Shown here piece after piece: positions 24,322 to 34,090 of a stretch of 64,000 nt of DNA (the first letter of the stretch is position 1; every line of letters starts with the position of its first letter). The stretch spans positions 1,302,001-1,366,000 of the forward strand of contig JAFLBV010000001.1 in the NCBI GenBank assembly GCA_017302895.1, in the 5' to 3' direction. A program made the position numbers and the translations under genes. The DNA comes from Ignavibacteria bacterium. GTDB taxonomy: Bacteria; Bacteroidota; Ignavibacteria; Ignavibacteriales; Ignavibacteriaceae. The notes under the pieces are model-generated. The model saw only the letters and a program-made list of their open reading frames with translations, did not search any database and was not told the DNA's origin.

Positions 24322-25572
24322 TCAGGCTGATTTCTTTTCTCTTTCAAGGTAGATTGGTTCTGCGCCATCAAACACGACATCTCGGGTGATGATGCATCTG
24401 CCGATTTCCTTTTTCTCGGGGAGATCGAACATAATATCAACCATAAACTCTTCGACAATGGAGCGGAGAGCACGGGCGCCTGTTTTCCGTTCGATTGCTT
24501 TTTGAACGATTGCGTCAATAGCGAACGGATCGAACTCAAGTTCCACATCTTCGAGGGCGAAAATCTTTTTATACTGCTTCAAAATGGCATTTTTAGGTTC
24601 GAGGAGTATGCTCGACAGAGCCTCTTTACTCAATGAGTGAAGCGGAGCGAGAACGGGGATTCTTCCGATAAGCTCGGGGATAAGTCCGAATCTCAGGAGA
24701 TCCTCGGGTTTTACCATTCCGATGAGATCATCGTCGGAGAGATGGTCGGTGCTGATGGCGTCTGCACCAAATCCCATTTTGCTCTGATTTATTCTGTTCG
24801 AGATAATTTTTTCAATTCCCTCGAAAGCACCGCCTACAATGAAGAGTATGTTCTTGGTGTTTACATAAATAAGGCTCTGTTCGGGGTGTTTTCTTCCGCC
24901 TTTTGGGGGGACACCGGCTACAGTTCCTTCGAGAATTTTCAGGAGTGCCTGCTGAACGCCTTCGCCCGACACATCACGGGTAATTGATGAACCTTCGCTT
25001 TTGCGGGCAATTTTGTCGATTTCATCGATGTAAACTATGCCGCGCTGTGCTTTTTCAAGATTGTAATCGGAAGCCTGGAGGAGGTGGACAAGAACGGTCT
25101 CGACATCATCACCGACATATCCTGCTTCTGTAATGGTTGTGGCATCTGCAATTGCAAAAGGGACATCAAGGATTTTTGAGAGTGTTTTTGCGAGCAGGGT
25201 TTTGCCCGTTCCGGTCGGACCGATAAGCATAATATTGCTTTTTTCGATTTCGACATCGCTAAGAGTCATGAATGAATCCATCTGATTCACTCTTTTATAA
25301 TGGTTATAGACGGCGACGGCGAGAGTTTTTTTGGCTCTTTCCTGTCCGATTACATGTTCACCGAGTGTGTCGAAGATGAATCTCGGAGTGACATCCATCG
25401 CTTTTTTTTGTTTTGGTCTTACAGCGCTGATATTTGAGCGGAGGATTTCGACACTGCTTTCGACGCAAACTTCACAAATGTAAACATCGGGACCGGCAAT
25501 GAGGCTGACTTCGCCTGAGTCTCTTCCGCAGAAAGAGCACCTGGCATTTTTATCTGAAAGTCTTTTGGACAT
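24322..25572 (-). CDS. clpX: ATP-dependent protease ATP-binding subunit ClpX
   Basis: AAA+ unfoldase feeding substrates to ClpP. The 416 residues are typical. The N-terminal zinc-binding domain is [16 protein letters not shown] ... CEVCV (~12-40). Walker A is [14 protein letters not shown] (~117-130), Walker B is [11 protein letters not shown], and the pore/processing stretch [13 protein letters not shown] and sensor-like [12 protein letters not shown] follow in order; sensor 2 is in [15 protein letters not shown]. The zinc domain distinguishes it from ClpA/HslU. clpP is not adjacent here. It lies between an upstream TPR gene (6 nt gap) and a downstream exported-protein gene (2 nt gap), all on one strand. 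Confidence 0.97.
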   Translation of the reverse strand: MSKRLSDKNARCSFCGRDSGEVSLIAGPDVYICEVCVESSVEILRSNISAVRPKQKKAMDVTPRFIFDTLGEHVIGQERAKKTLAVAVYNHYKRVNQMDSFMTLSDVEIEKSNIMLIGPTGTGKTLLAKTLSKILDVPFAIADATTITEAGYVGDDVETVLVHLLQASDYNLEKAQRGIVYIDEIDKIARKSEGSSITRDVSGEGVQQALLKILEGTVAGVPPKGGRKHPEQSLIYVNTKNILFIVGGAFEGIEKIISNRINQSKMGFGADAISTDHLSDDDLIGMVKPEDLLRFGLIPELIGRIPVLAPLHSLSKEALSSILLEPKNAILKQYKKIFALEDVELEFDPFAIDAIVQKAIERKTGARALRSIVEEFMVDIMFDLPEKKEIGRCIITRDVVFDGAEPIYLEREKKSA

Positions 25573-25578
25573 ATTTTC

Positions 25579-27396
25579 TCAGTTGGTTTTAATTGACAAG
25601 ATAGTTTCCCTGGCTTTATCGTACAAGATGGACTTTGGGAAGTTTATGAGGATTTGTTCATAAGCCGCGATAGCTTTTGGGATATCCTTTTTACCAAAAT
25701 TATAAATTTCTCCCTGTAAAAATAACGATTTATCCGCATATATGTTCATTGGATCCTTGACAGATTCATTGATAACGGCGATGGCATCATCGTAACGGTC
25801 GAGAGAGGCTGCAAGTTCCGCGGTACGAAAAACCGCCACAGACGCAACTATTTTTGAATTAGCGGTTCTTAATCCGGAGAAGATTTTATAGGCATCCTCC
25901 AGGTTTCCCTTCATGATTTCCTCTTCCCCTTTAGCGAAAGAGATCAGGGAAAGTGAGTCCGCCATGTTTTTATTCAGCAGAGGGGAGAGTTCGAGGGCAT
26001 CGTTTGCAAGATTATCCGACGGGACACTCAAAATTTCGGCAAGAAGTGCAGTCGTTGCAGGGATATCGTTTTTGAAAAGATTGCACATCATCAGGTTGAA
26101 TTTCGCCCTGTTTTTTACATCGGGATCGGTTGTGAAAGAGGTGATTGCCGCGTTGAAAGCGTGTTCAGCCTGTGCAAGTTCACCCTTTCTGAGGGCAATC
26201 AGTCCTTTAAATAATCTGCAATTTGCAGTAAACTGGGAATTTGGTCTCTCTTCAATCAGTTTGTCGAAAAACGATTCGGCTTCGTCGTAGTCCTTTAACT
26301 TAAACCACAGATAGCCGGTTCTGAAGATGGCTTCGGAGGCGGTTTCCGAATTTTTGAATGTGGAAATTATTTCGCTGTATTTCCCGATTACCTTTTCATA
26401 TTCACTCTTTGGGGGAAGGATTTCCCTGTCGTAAGGCTTCCATTCGGGATTCAGCTCACGGTATTTCAGATTTAACAGTTCTTCGAGAGCTTTTACAAGA
26501 TTCAGATTGATGACCGGTTTATCGGGCCTCCCCGGGTATTTTTCGAGGAGTGTCGAATAGGCTGTCACAGCCGAAGGGTAATCGCCCGCATAAAAAGATT
26601 CTTCACCGAGTCTGAAGAGGGAGACACCGTTTTCCTTGCCAAAAGATTCAAGCTTGAGAGCGGTTTGGAGCCCTTTTTCGAACAATCTTTGATCGATATA
26701 AAGCGAAAAGAGGACACGGAGAGCAGCCTCGCCGGGGTCGTCAACCTTCTCAAAAGCCTTGATATATTCCTTTACGGCATCGGGGTTGTTGGAGGTCGAT
26801 TTTATTCTGCCTTCAATCTGACCTGCCTGCCCGGGCTCGAGTTGCAGCAATTCGACATATGCTTCGGCGGCTTTGTCGAACTGCATGACATAACCGTAGA
26901 GGTAACCGAGGTCGAGAAGGAAATAGATTGGCTTGCCCGACACTTCCTTTCCCTTTTCGAGGAGAGAGATGGCGGTTTCGAAACCCTTCACTTCTATGGC
27001 AGAGTAGGCGAGAATTTTTGTGTAATTTATGTCATAACCGGCGTTATTAAGGAATCCGTGCCACAAATCGAGAGCATCTTTTTCCTTTCCCGAAAGAAAG
27101 AGTGTTTTCCCCGTGAGATTCACGCCGTTGATGTCACCCGGGGAGCGTTCGTTCCATTTAGCAAGCCAAGTGAGCGACTCGTCAAACTGCTTCAGGCGGT
27201 TGCATACTCTGACCACCGACTCGAGTAACATGTAATCCGCAGGATTGGCTTTGTACAGATCAAGATAAATGGTTTTTGCCTTTTCGATCTGGTTCAACTG
27301 CTCAAACTGCTGGGCGAGCATAATTTTATTGCCGATATCACCCGGCTGGGCAAAAATCGTTAAAGCAAAAAGGGTTAGAATGATCAGGAGGCGCAA
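25579..27396 (-). CDS. Exported TPR-repeat protein, 605 residues
   Basis: A short signal peptide (residues 1-16, RLLIILTLFALTIFAQ) is followed by a long array of TPR-like helical pairs throughout (e.g. QIEKAKTIYLDLYKANPADY, YDEAESFFDKLIEERPNSQF, IPKAIAAYEQILINFPKSILYDKARETI). The final repeat resembles the YbgF/BamD style of tandem 'NFPKS..Y..A' helices. It is probably a periplasmic or outer-membrane-associated scaffold. First gene of the clpX unit; no close promoter consensus was found in the 62 nt upstream. No catalytic residue is apparent. Confidence 0.8.
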   Translation of the reverse strand: MRLLIILTLFALTIFAQPGDIGNKIMLAQQFEQLNQIEKAKTIYLDLYKANPADYMLLESVVRVCNRLKQFDESLTWLAKWNERSPGDINGVNLTGKTLFLSGKEKDALDLWHGFLNNAGYDINYTKILAYSAIEVKGFETAISLLEKGKEVSGKPIYFLLDLGYLYGYVMQFDKAAEAYVELLQLEPGQAGQIEGRIKSTSNNPDAVKEYIKAFEKVDDPGEAALRVLFSLYIDQRLFEKGLQTALKLESFGKENGVSLFRLGEESFYAGDYPSAVTAYSTLLEKYPGRPDKPVINLNLVKALEELLNLKYRELNPEWKPYDREILPPKSEYEKVIGKYSEIISTFKNSETASEAIFRTGYLWFKLKDYDEAESFFDKLIEERPNSQFTANCRLFKGLIALRKGELAQAEHAFNAAITSFTTDPDVKNRAKFNLMMCNLFKNDIPATTALLAEILSVPSDNLANDALELSPLLNKNMADSLSLISFAKGEEEIMKGNLEDAYKIFSGLRTANSKIVASVAVFRTAELAASLDRYDDAIAVINESVKDPMNIYADKSLFLQGEIYNFGKKDIPKAIAAYEQILINFPKSILYDKARETILSIKTN

Positions 27397-27458
27397 AAGA
27401 TTCCCGTTAATTATTTGATTCTTTAAATATTAGACAACAAATGAAGCAAAATGGTTTC

Positions 27459-28595
27459 CTAATCGAGGAAATGGTGAAGTGCTTCAATCAGTTTGTCGAG
27501 GTCACCGAGTGTATTATAGCCATTGATCGAAACCCTGATGAATCTTTCACCATTGTGGCTGAACACAGGGATCTCGATATTAAACTCATCATAAAGCTTT
27601 TGCTTCAGGTCTTCGGGAGCTGATTTGGGAAGTTTTACCGAAGCCATCTGTTTGATCAGTGAACTGTCGGAGGGATAAATGCTCTCCATTCCCTTAATCT
27701 GCTCCATTCTTTCTTTCGTTTCGAGGACCAGTTTGTGGCATTTAAGAGAAATTTGCTCCCAGTCGTGAAACTTCATAAACTTGATTGCGGCAGGAACTGC
27801 GAGGAATCCCGAAATGTCGCGGGTGCCCTGGTATTCGAATTCATCGATGAAGCGGGAAGAAGTCGGTGCTTTGTGTGTCATTCCCCAACTTATTACCGAG
27901 GGAATAAGAAGGTGCTGCATATCCTTCCTGGCATAGAGGAAAGCGGTTCCCTTGGGAGCCATCATCCACTTATGGCAGTTGCCCGTATAAAAATCGGGAT
28001 CGATATCGCTGATATTTACCGGGATTTGTCCGGGTGCATGCGCAGCATCGATAACGGTATAAATATTTTTCCCGCGAAGTGCGTCCACAATCTCTATTAC
28101 CGGAAAAATGAGAGCGGTTGCAGAGGTAATGTGGCTGATGAATACAACTTTTGTTGCGGGCGTTACAGCCGCAAGCATGGCGTCACGAATCTCTGAACTT
28201 TTGGATACAGGAAGGGGAATTGTGGCTTTCACGAGCTTCGCACCCGTTTCTTCACATCTGAATTTCCACATCTTTTCGAGGGCACCGTATTCCTGGTCGC
28301 TGATCAGCACCTCGTCACCCGGTTTAAGGGGAAGTGACCTTGCGACCGAATTTACTCCGGTTGTAGCATTGGATACATATACGATGTCTTCTTTTTCACA
28401 TCCCAAATAACCGGCGAGGCAGCCTCTGGCAGAGGAAAGAAGTTCGTCATGCCGTCTGTCCATAAACTCGACAGGTTGTTGTTCGAGCTCGATTTGTCTC
28501 GTCTGGTATTCCTTCATCACAGGCATGGGACATGCACCGAAGGAACCATGGTTGAGAAATATGACATTTTCGCGTAAAAAGAAGATGGACTTCAT
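27459..28595 (-). CDS. Class V aminotransferase (isopenicillin-N epimerase/cysteine desulfurase-like)
   Basis: A 378-residue PLP enzyme. Seen: FLNHGSFGACPMPVM near the N-terminus, SNATTGVNSVARSL (~72-85), DQEYGALEKMW, the PLP-ring Asp in VIDAAHAPGQIP (~190), and the Schiff-base Lys in YTGNCHKWMMAPKGTAF (~218). The 'NHGSFG' start and GNCHKW region are closest to CefD-like epimerases and other class V enzymes of unknown substrate rather than IscS. Start is ATG 28593-28595, giving MKSIFFLRENVIFLNHG; the open frame extends 15 codons further, but that reads MLFGSEYNN, which is not family-like. Divergent from the MscS gene. Confidence 0.85.
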   Translation of the reverse strand: MKSIFFLRENVIFLNHGSFGACPMPVMKEYQTRQIELEQQPVEFMDRRHDELLSSARGCLAGYLGCEKEDIVYVSNATTGVNSVARSLPLKPGDEVLISDQEYGALEKMWKFRCEETGAKLVKATIPLPVSKSSEIRDAMLAAVTPATKVVFISHITSATALIFPVIEIVDALRGKNIYTVIDAAHAPGQIPVNISDIDPDFYTGNCHKWMMAPKGTAFLYARKDMQHLLIPSVISWGMTHKAPTSSRFIDEFEYQGTRDISGFLAVPAAIKFMKFHDWEQISLKCHKLVLETKERMEQIKGMESIYPSDSSLIKQMASVKLPKSAPEDLKQKLYDEFNIEIPVFSHNGERFIRVSINGYNTLGDLDKLIEALHHFLD

Positions 28596-28660
28596 TATTT
28601 TTGTTGTTCCTGTATTATTATATTCTGATCCAAACAGCAAAGATACGAAATGGAGATGAA

Positions 28661-29812
28661 ATGCCGGAGTTTTTAGACTTCAGTGTGGCTGACAAAAATC
28701 TTTTTTTATACATTGGCATACTGGCTGTTGCAATAATTGCATGGGCAATTCTGCAGGCAATTGCAATAAAAGTGGTGAGCAAACTTGTCAGAAAAACAGC
28801 GACAAAGTTTGATGATGTTATACTGAACAAAAAATTTGTTCGGCGGGCAATTTTTATTCTCCCCACGATAGTTGCGAACAGATTTGCCTATCTGCTTGGT
28901 GGAGACACAGCCGAAGTAAAAACTTTCCTCTATGTCTGGTATTCCATACTCGCCACGCTGATAGTGTTTTCCGCTATTGATGCACTGATTGAGATCTACG
29001 AGAAAAACGAGAATCTGAACAGAAAACCTGTGAAAGGATATCTTCAGATTATCAAGATAGTGATAGGATTTTGGGCATTAGTGGTGATTGCGGGTATTTT
29101 CACAGACCAAAGCCCGTGGTCGATACTAACCGGTCTGAGTGCTCTAACTGCCATTCTGATGCTGGTTTTCCGTGATACAATTCTTTCATTTATCGTTAAT
29201 ATCCAGATAAATTCTTACGATCTGGTGGAAAAAGGGGATTGGATAGAAGTGCCGGCATTTGGAGCAGACGGCTCGGTAACCGACATTTCACTCCATACAA
29301 TCAAGGTTCAAAACGGGGACAATACCATTTCCATAATCCCGACCTACAAACTGATGGAAGTGGGATACAAAAACTGGAGACGGATACAGGAATTGAATGC
29401 CCGCCGGATCAAGAGGTCTTTAATAATAGATGTCTCGTCGGTGAGAGCTGTTGATACCGAAATACTCGCTGCTCTTAACGAAAAAGAGGGAATTAAACCC
29501 TTTCTCGATGAGTTTTTGATGAGTGACGCATACTTGAGTTCCAAGGATATAGATGTTACCAATCTGATGCTTTTCAGAAACTACATCAGATGGTTCCTAA
29601 TGCGGCAGGAAAAAATTCGGGGTGATCTGAATGTCTCTGCCAGACTTCTCCAGCCCGTCGAGTCGGGTATTCCTTTAGAGATATATGCCTTCACTTCAGA
29701 GACCACATTTCTGAAATATGAAGATTTTCAGGCCCAGATTTTGGAACATATAATAGCTTCGTCACACTATTTTAAGATAGTTCTTTATCAGAAGCAATCA
29801 GGGGGTGTTTAG
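28661..29812 (+). CDS. Mechanosensitive ion channel, MscS family (YbdG-like)
   Basis: A 383-residue membrane channel that opens on membrane tension. The N-terminal half has about four hydrophobic helices (~15-40, ~65-80, ~88-110, ~130-150). The MscS pore helix and beta domain follow: LTALTAILMLVFRDTILSF-type (SALTAILMLVFRD) then VEKGDWIEVPAFGADGSVTDI and SIIPTYKLMEVGYKNWRR. The C-terminal RRIKRSLIIDVSSVRAVD and the length match the YbdG (MscM) subfamily. Start is ATG 28661 behind GGAGATGA; a TATTTTTG box at 28596-28603 may be its promoter -7 element. Confidence 0.92.
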   Translation: MPEFLDFSVADKNLFLYIGILAVAIIAWAILQAIAIKVVSKLVRKTATKFDDVILNKKFVRRAIFILPTIVANRFAYLLGGDTAEVKTFLYVWYSILATLIVFSAIDALIEIYEKNENLNRKPVKGYLQIIKIVIGFWALVVIAGIFTDQSPWSILTGLSALTAILMLVFRDTILSFIVNIQINSYDLVEKGDWIEVPAFGADGSVTDISLHTIKVQNGDNTISIIPTYKLMEVGYKNWRRIQELNARRIKRSLIIDVSSVRAVDTEILAALNEKEGIKPFLDEFLMSDAYLSSKDIDVTNLMLFRNYIRWFLMRQEKIRGDLNVSARLLQPVESGIPLEIYAFTSETTFLKYEDFQAQILEHIIASSHYFKIVLYQKQSGGV

Positions 29813-29881
29813 TTTTCAATTTTTTCGTTTTAATAAATCGTGAAAAGATATTAATTTAGTGCGTTAAATAATAAATTTAAT

Positions 29882-30082
29882 AAGCGTCGTATAGCTACCT
29901 CGTGCGAACTGCGAGGCATGTGCTGATTTCAATTTTTGTAATCAGTTCTGTATTACTTAATATCTGTCGGTAATTATCACAGGTAAGGATGGGTCATTCT
30001 TTGGATTACGAGTGCGAGGGTTTTGTAAGAAATTTTAGACTCTTAAATCTGACTGCACGGCTCTCGAAAGTATACGACGCTT
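29882..30082 (+). ncRNA. Retron msr-msd RNA
   Basis: a1 (AAGCGTCGTATA, 29882-29893) and a2 (TATACGACGCTT, 30071-30082) are perfect 12-bp inverted repeats. The base after a1 is G29894 in the context AGC, the place where retron reverse transcriptases prime from the 2'-OH of a guanosine. The msr follows with hairpins CCTCG...CGAGG (29898-29916) and CTGATT...AATCAG (29923-29945). The msd should lie in about 29950-30070, with a possible stem using CGAGTGC near 30009 and GCAC...CTCG near 30054-30066. The reverse transcriptase gene starts 16 nt after a2. Exact msd limits are not visible. Confidence 0.85.
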
Positions 30083-30098
30083 TTAAATCAAGGGACAT

Positions 30099-31250
30099 AT
30101 GCTCACTGCAATTCTTGATGGAATAAGGAAAAATTATACTAAAGCCACTTTTTACACTTATAGACAGATCGTTGTTAATAAGAAAAAAGGGGGCAAAAGA
30201 ATAATAAGTATTCCAGGTCTACTCCTTCGGAAATCACAACGGTCGCTTCTTCCGTTTTTCCAACAACTGCGCACACACAGTTGTGCCCATGGCTTTGTCG
30301 TTGGAAAAAGCATAATCACTCATGCAAGTTTACATCTTGCAAAAGAATCAATCCTCACTCTCGATATTCAAGATTTTTTCGGAAGCATCACATCTGAACA
30401 CTTAGAGAAAATTTTTCGTTCTCATGGTGTTCAAAAAAGCGAAGACTTAGAACTATTAATAAAGTTGACGACAATTAATGGGAAGCTCCCTCAGGGAGCC
30501 CCTACCAGCCCTATACTGTCAAATGCAGTCGTATTTGAAATGGATTTCGAACTTAACGAATGGGCAACTAAGAACAATTTAATTTATAGCAGATACGCTG
30601 ATGATATGGTTTTTTCGTCAGAGACCAGGACTATTGAAAAAACATGTATTGATGAAGTATCTCAGATCACTCAGAAATTTGGATTTAAATTAAATAATTC
30701 AAAATCCAGGATTATGCCTCGAGGCAAAAGGCAAGTGGTCACGGGTTTAGTTGTTAACACAAAGTTGAATGTTAAGAGGGAGTATTTGCGAAATACAAGT
30801 GCCATTCTCCATAATATCTCAAATAACCCATTCAGCGCATTAAGTCAGGTCTCAAGGGGATCGGTTTTTGCGACATATCAGAGTTATGAAAAGGAATACT
30901 TAAGTAGAAATTTGTCTTTGAGTTCTTTTCATTATTTGATCCGGAACCAAAAACAACAACAAAAATTAATAAATCCAACCAAAATCAGGCTACACCGAAA
31001 AAGTCACTTTTCAAACTACCCCATATTCCGTTTGCTTCTTTTACTTCAAGGAGTTAACGGGAGGATTTCTTTTATTTCTTCGGTTATTGGTGAAAATCAA
31101 ATATCTGTACAAAAACTACGGAACCAATTTAAAGAAATTGAAAAAGAGCTGTTTGGTAATTACTCAATCAACTGGTCAACGAATACAACGCGTCTTTATA
31201 AAATTATTCTGAGAGAATGTCCACAACTTCGTACTCGAATAAAAGGATAG
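30099..31250 (+). CDS. Retron reverse transcriptase
   Basis: A 383-residue group II-like reverse transcriptase that copies the msd of its own RNA. Motifs in order: RIISIPGLLLRKSQRSLLPFF, HGFVVGKSIITHASLHL (retron region with NAxxH-like ...THASLH), catalytic Asp89 in LTLDIQDFFGS, GKLPQGAPTSPILSN, YADD at 166-169 in YSRYADDMVF, and VTGLVVN at ~214-220, the retron-specific VTG motif. The C-terminal thumb contains LQGVNGRISFISSVIGE, similar to the RGKINFIGxVRG found in several retron RTs. ATG follows AAGGGACAT. The preceding non-coding RNA is intact. The gene is AT-rich relative to its neighbours. Its stop is 8 nt from the stop of the convergent helicase gene. Confidence 0.95.
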   Translation: MLTAILDGIRKNYTKATFYTYRQIVVNKKKGGKRIISIPGLLLRKSQRSLLPFFQQLRTHSCAHGFVVGKSIITHASLHLAKESILTLDIQDFFGSITSEHLEKIFRSHGVQKSEDLELLIKLTTINGKLPQGAPTSPILSNAVVFEMDFELNEWATKNNLIYSRYADDMVFSSETRTIEKTCIDEVSQITQKFGFKLNNSKSRIMPRGKRQVVTGLVVNTKLNVKREYLRNTSAILHNISNNPFSALSQVSRGSVFATYQSYEKEYLSRNLSLSSFHYLIRNQKQQQKLINPTKIRLHRKSHFSNYPIFRLLLLLQGVNGRISFISSVIGENQISVQKLRNQFKEIEKELFGNYSINWSTNTTRLYKIILRECPQLRTRIKG

Positions 31251-31258
31251 AAAATACA

Positions 31259-33805
31259 TTATCTGGGTTGTTGTATTTTACATTCCAATGACCCGTTTGG
31301 TTGTGGTTTGGGGACATTCCAATTCTCAAATTTCATGACATTTTTTTGAGTTGGCACCGAGCGCGTCTGTTTGCATTGAGGAAAGTTTGTGCAACCAAGA
31401 AATATCGAATTATCTTTATTGTTTATCCGTGTTACAAGTATCCCATTACAATCTGGTGAAGGGCAGGACTGATAATTGACATAGATTCCTTGCATTTCCT
31501 CTATGAATGGTGACAGATTATTCACAGTATAAAGAACATATACTATATTTTTGGTTCGAGTAAGCGCTACATAAAATAGTCGTCTTTCTTCGGCGTTCAT
31601 GATTTCATCGTTTTGTGCTAACACAAGATTCAGAACCGGATCATCCTCTTTTGAGCAAGGGAAGGTATTCCCGTTCACATTCCAAAGAATTGTGAAATCA
31701 GCTTCTGCACCTTTTGCCGCATGCACAGTCCTGTACGCAATATCATATTTATGATATTTCCTAAAAACAGGTTGTATAAAATGCTGAATATCTGTTTTGA
31801 ATCTGCCGAGGATTAATATTGAAGTCTTGTTGTCACCCCTCGTTTTGTGTATTTCATCTAGGATATAATTCAGGGGATCATTAACTGGCAAAGAAGAACC
31901 AGGTTTGGAATAAAAATAGTCCGGATAAACTGACACAAGCTTTATTGAACCATTTATCTGCGTCTTTGTGGATGTAATTTTTTTCTTGATCTGAGACGGA
32001 TTTTTCATTACAAAATTTGAGGAAGCATCAGCAATTTCCTGCGAGAACCTGAATGTAGTTTCGAGTCTGGTTATCTCTGCTTTACCGAAATAGTTCTCAA
32101 AGTTAGTCATCATGCTAACATCCACACCAGCGAATCGGTATATTGATTGCCAATCATCTCCGACGCCGAATAATTTAATGCTTGGATTGTTTTGTAGAAT
32201 TGCCTTGATAAGTCTCATTTGTCCAACGGAAAGATCCTGAAACTCATCAATAAGTATATAATCAATTGCTAAGTCGGGTTTTTCCTCAATGATAAAGTCG
32301 GTGGCTTTATTCACCATATCGGAAAAATCAATCAGATTATTGATCCGTAAATATTCTTCATATCCTATCAACAGGGGTTCTATCAGGTTGACAAATACCT
32401 CATATCTTCTTCCCAATTTATTCTTTGAGATCTTTTCGCGTAAATCGTCTACTGAAAGGGAACATGACCTGATTAGAGTAATAAAAGTTGATATGAGGGT
32501 TATCATATTCTTGAAAGAACTTGACTCTTTCAATCTAATGTAAACTTCTTCCGGATTCTTCAGCTTGATACCATACCTTGATAAACTTTTTCCAAGTTCC
32601 TTAAGAAGAGTACCATCCTTTACTTGAAAAGAAAATGTCTGAATTAGTAAGGTACCATTTGCTTTATGAAGTTTTAGTTTCCAATTCCTTTGTTCGTTAT
32701 ACAGTTGACTCGCCGATTTTCGTCCCTGTCCTGAAAAAAATGGGGGTACATCCCCACGCTCATTAATTAAAGCGAAATGCTCAATCCAGATGCCATAATC
32801 TTTTAGATAAAAATCAGGTTTGTAATTCTCATACTGGGTACGGTCATTGGTGGTGTAACACTTCTCATACTCGTATTTCACACCATTCAAATAGAGAAAA
32901 TTAGCAATGATAATTTCCTCATTACTACGGTAAATTTTGCCGTCAAGGGCTAATTCTTTTTGAGTTGCTCGAATTTGCTCAGATTCTTTTCTGTATTCGT
33001 CAGTTGTTTTTGGAAACGGAAGGTGCACCATCAGGAACTCAACAAATTCTCCCTGATAATTCAGATCACTAACATTTTTATTGATCTCGGTTTCGAAGAA
33101 CTTTCCGAATTGTGAAGAATCTTTTTGTTCAGGGGCCATTTCGGAAACTTTGGAAATATTTCCTGCTAATTCCCGAATGACATTTAGTCCAAATGAACTT
33201 ATAGTCCTGACTGCTATCTCTTTTCCAGTTATCGCTTTTAAACGCTGTCTCATTTCATCAACAGCGACCTTGGTAAAAGAAAGTGCAAGAATTCTAGAAG
33301 GGTTAACCCCCAACCTCTCTGTCAAATAAACAATTTTTGCAACAAGGGTACTTGTTTTTCCAGTACCAGCCCCCGCGACCACCAAGTGTCTGAACTCATC
33401 AATAATCACAGCCTCGCACTGCTTCTCTGTGAGAGGAAGACCGTTAACTCTTTGAAAAAGAGCGGTGCATAATTCGGTTTCGTTTTGGATGAAAGTCCTA
33501 TTAAAAACACTTCGAGTTTGATCCAAGGCAGCAAATTCATTCTTGTATCTATCTATCAGGTCAATATTTATTCTTTTGACAGGAAATATCTTGAGGATAG
33601 GCGGCGTCCAAGGCGGGTCGATTGATTTAGCTTTGAGTTCAATTAAAGTACGAAAAGTCCAGTACCTAAGCCCCTGAGTTATCTTTTCTAATTCCGAAAA
33701 AAAACCTCTTATCGGAGCAATACTTTTGCTTGTCTTTTTAGAGAAATAGAACCAAACTCCAATGTACAATATTGACAAAATGAGTGCGGAAATGTAAAAG
33801 ATCAT
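31259..33805 (-). CDS. HelD-like (helicase IV) UvrD-family helicase with PD-(D/E)XK-like insertion and zinc ribbon
   Basis: An 848-residue superfamily 1 helicase. A predicted membrane helix (1-20, FYISALILSILYIGVWFYF) precedes a HelD-like N-terminal region. Walker A is VAGAGTGKTS (Lys150), Walker B is ILIDEFQDL (~518), then GVGDDWQSIYRFAG, LETTFRFSQEIA, RTVHAAKGAEADF and FYVALTRTKN. Between the first helicase motifs and motif II (~295-400) lies an inserted nuclease-like domain: SNEEIIIANFLYLNGVKYEYE, then YKPDFYLKDYGIWIEHFAL. This is a PD...(E)xH-like version of the PD-(D/E)XK core. A topoisomerase-type zinc ribbon ends the protein (CPSPDCNG ... CTNFPQCKQTR). It converges with the retron RT gene. 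It may be a general repair helicase or a defence partner. Confidence 0.85.
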   Translation of the reverse strand: MIFYISALILSILYIGVWFYFSKKTSKSIAPIRGFFSELEKITQGLRYWTFRTLIELKAKSIDPPWTPPILKIFPVKRINIDLIDRYKNEFAALDQTRSVFNRTFIQNETELCTALFQRVNGLPLTEKQCEAVIIDEFRHLVVAGAGTGKTSTLVAKIVYLTERLGVNPSRILALSFTKVAVDEMRQRLKAITGKEIAVRTISSFGLNVIRELAGNISKVSEMAPEQKDSSQFGKFFETEINKNVSDLNYQGEFVEFLMVHLPFPKTTDEYRKESEQIRATQKELALDGKIYRSNEEIIIANFLYLNGVKYEYEKCYTTNDRTQYENYKPDFYLKDYGIWIEHFALINERGDVPPFFSGQGRKSASQLYNEQRNWKLKLHKANGTLLIQTFSFQVKDGTLLKELGKSLSRYGIKLKNPEEVYIRLKESSSFKNMITLISTFITLIRSCSLSVDDLREKISKNKLGRRYEVFVNLIEPLLIGYEEYLRINNLIDFSDMVNKATDFIIEEKPDLAIDYILIDEFQDLSVGQMRLIKAILQNNPSIKLFGVGDDWQSIYRFAGVDVSMMTNFENYFGKAEITRLETTFRFSQEIADASSNFVMKNPSQIKKKITSTKTQINGSIKLVSVYPDYFYSKPGSSLPVNDPLNYILDEIHKTRGDNKTSILILGRFKTDIQHFIQPVFRKYHKYDIAYRTVHAAKGAEADFTILWNVNGNTFPCSKEDDPVLNLVLAQNDEIMNAEERRLFYVALTRTKNIVYVLYTVNNLSPFIEEMQGIYVNYQSCPSPDCNGILVTRINNKDNSIFLGCTNFPQCKQTRSVPTQKNVMKFENWNVPKPQPNGSLECKIQQPR

Positions 33806-34090
33806 TTAAAGTAGCCAACTAAAATAGATATTTTAAAGAATTGTAAATTTTATATATAATTTAAGCAATTCGATCAAAATGTCAAAAATCTTGTCATAAC
33901 CCGTGAGGTCGAACTGGAATTTTTCAATTTTATTTTATTTCAGTCTCAAATTTTTTCCTGTTTTCTCGGATTTCCTAATTCTGGAACTCTGTCGGTTTAT
34001 TTACATTACCATTTTTGCTTCAAAAGCCTTATATTCTACACTAAAAGAATAGATTTTTTATTCCTCGTTTTAGAACAATTGCATGACCCT

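Noticed and set aside
28661-29812. MscS channel as the retron effector
   Set aside because: It is a normal YbdG-like channel, upstream of the msr and with typical composition; no known link.
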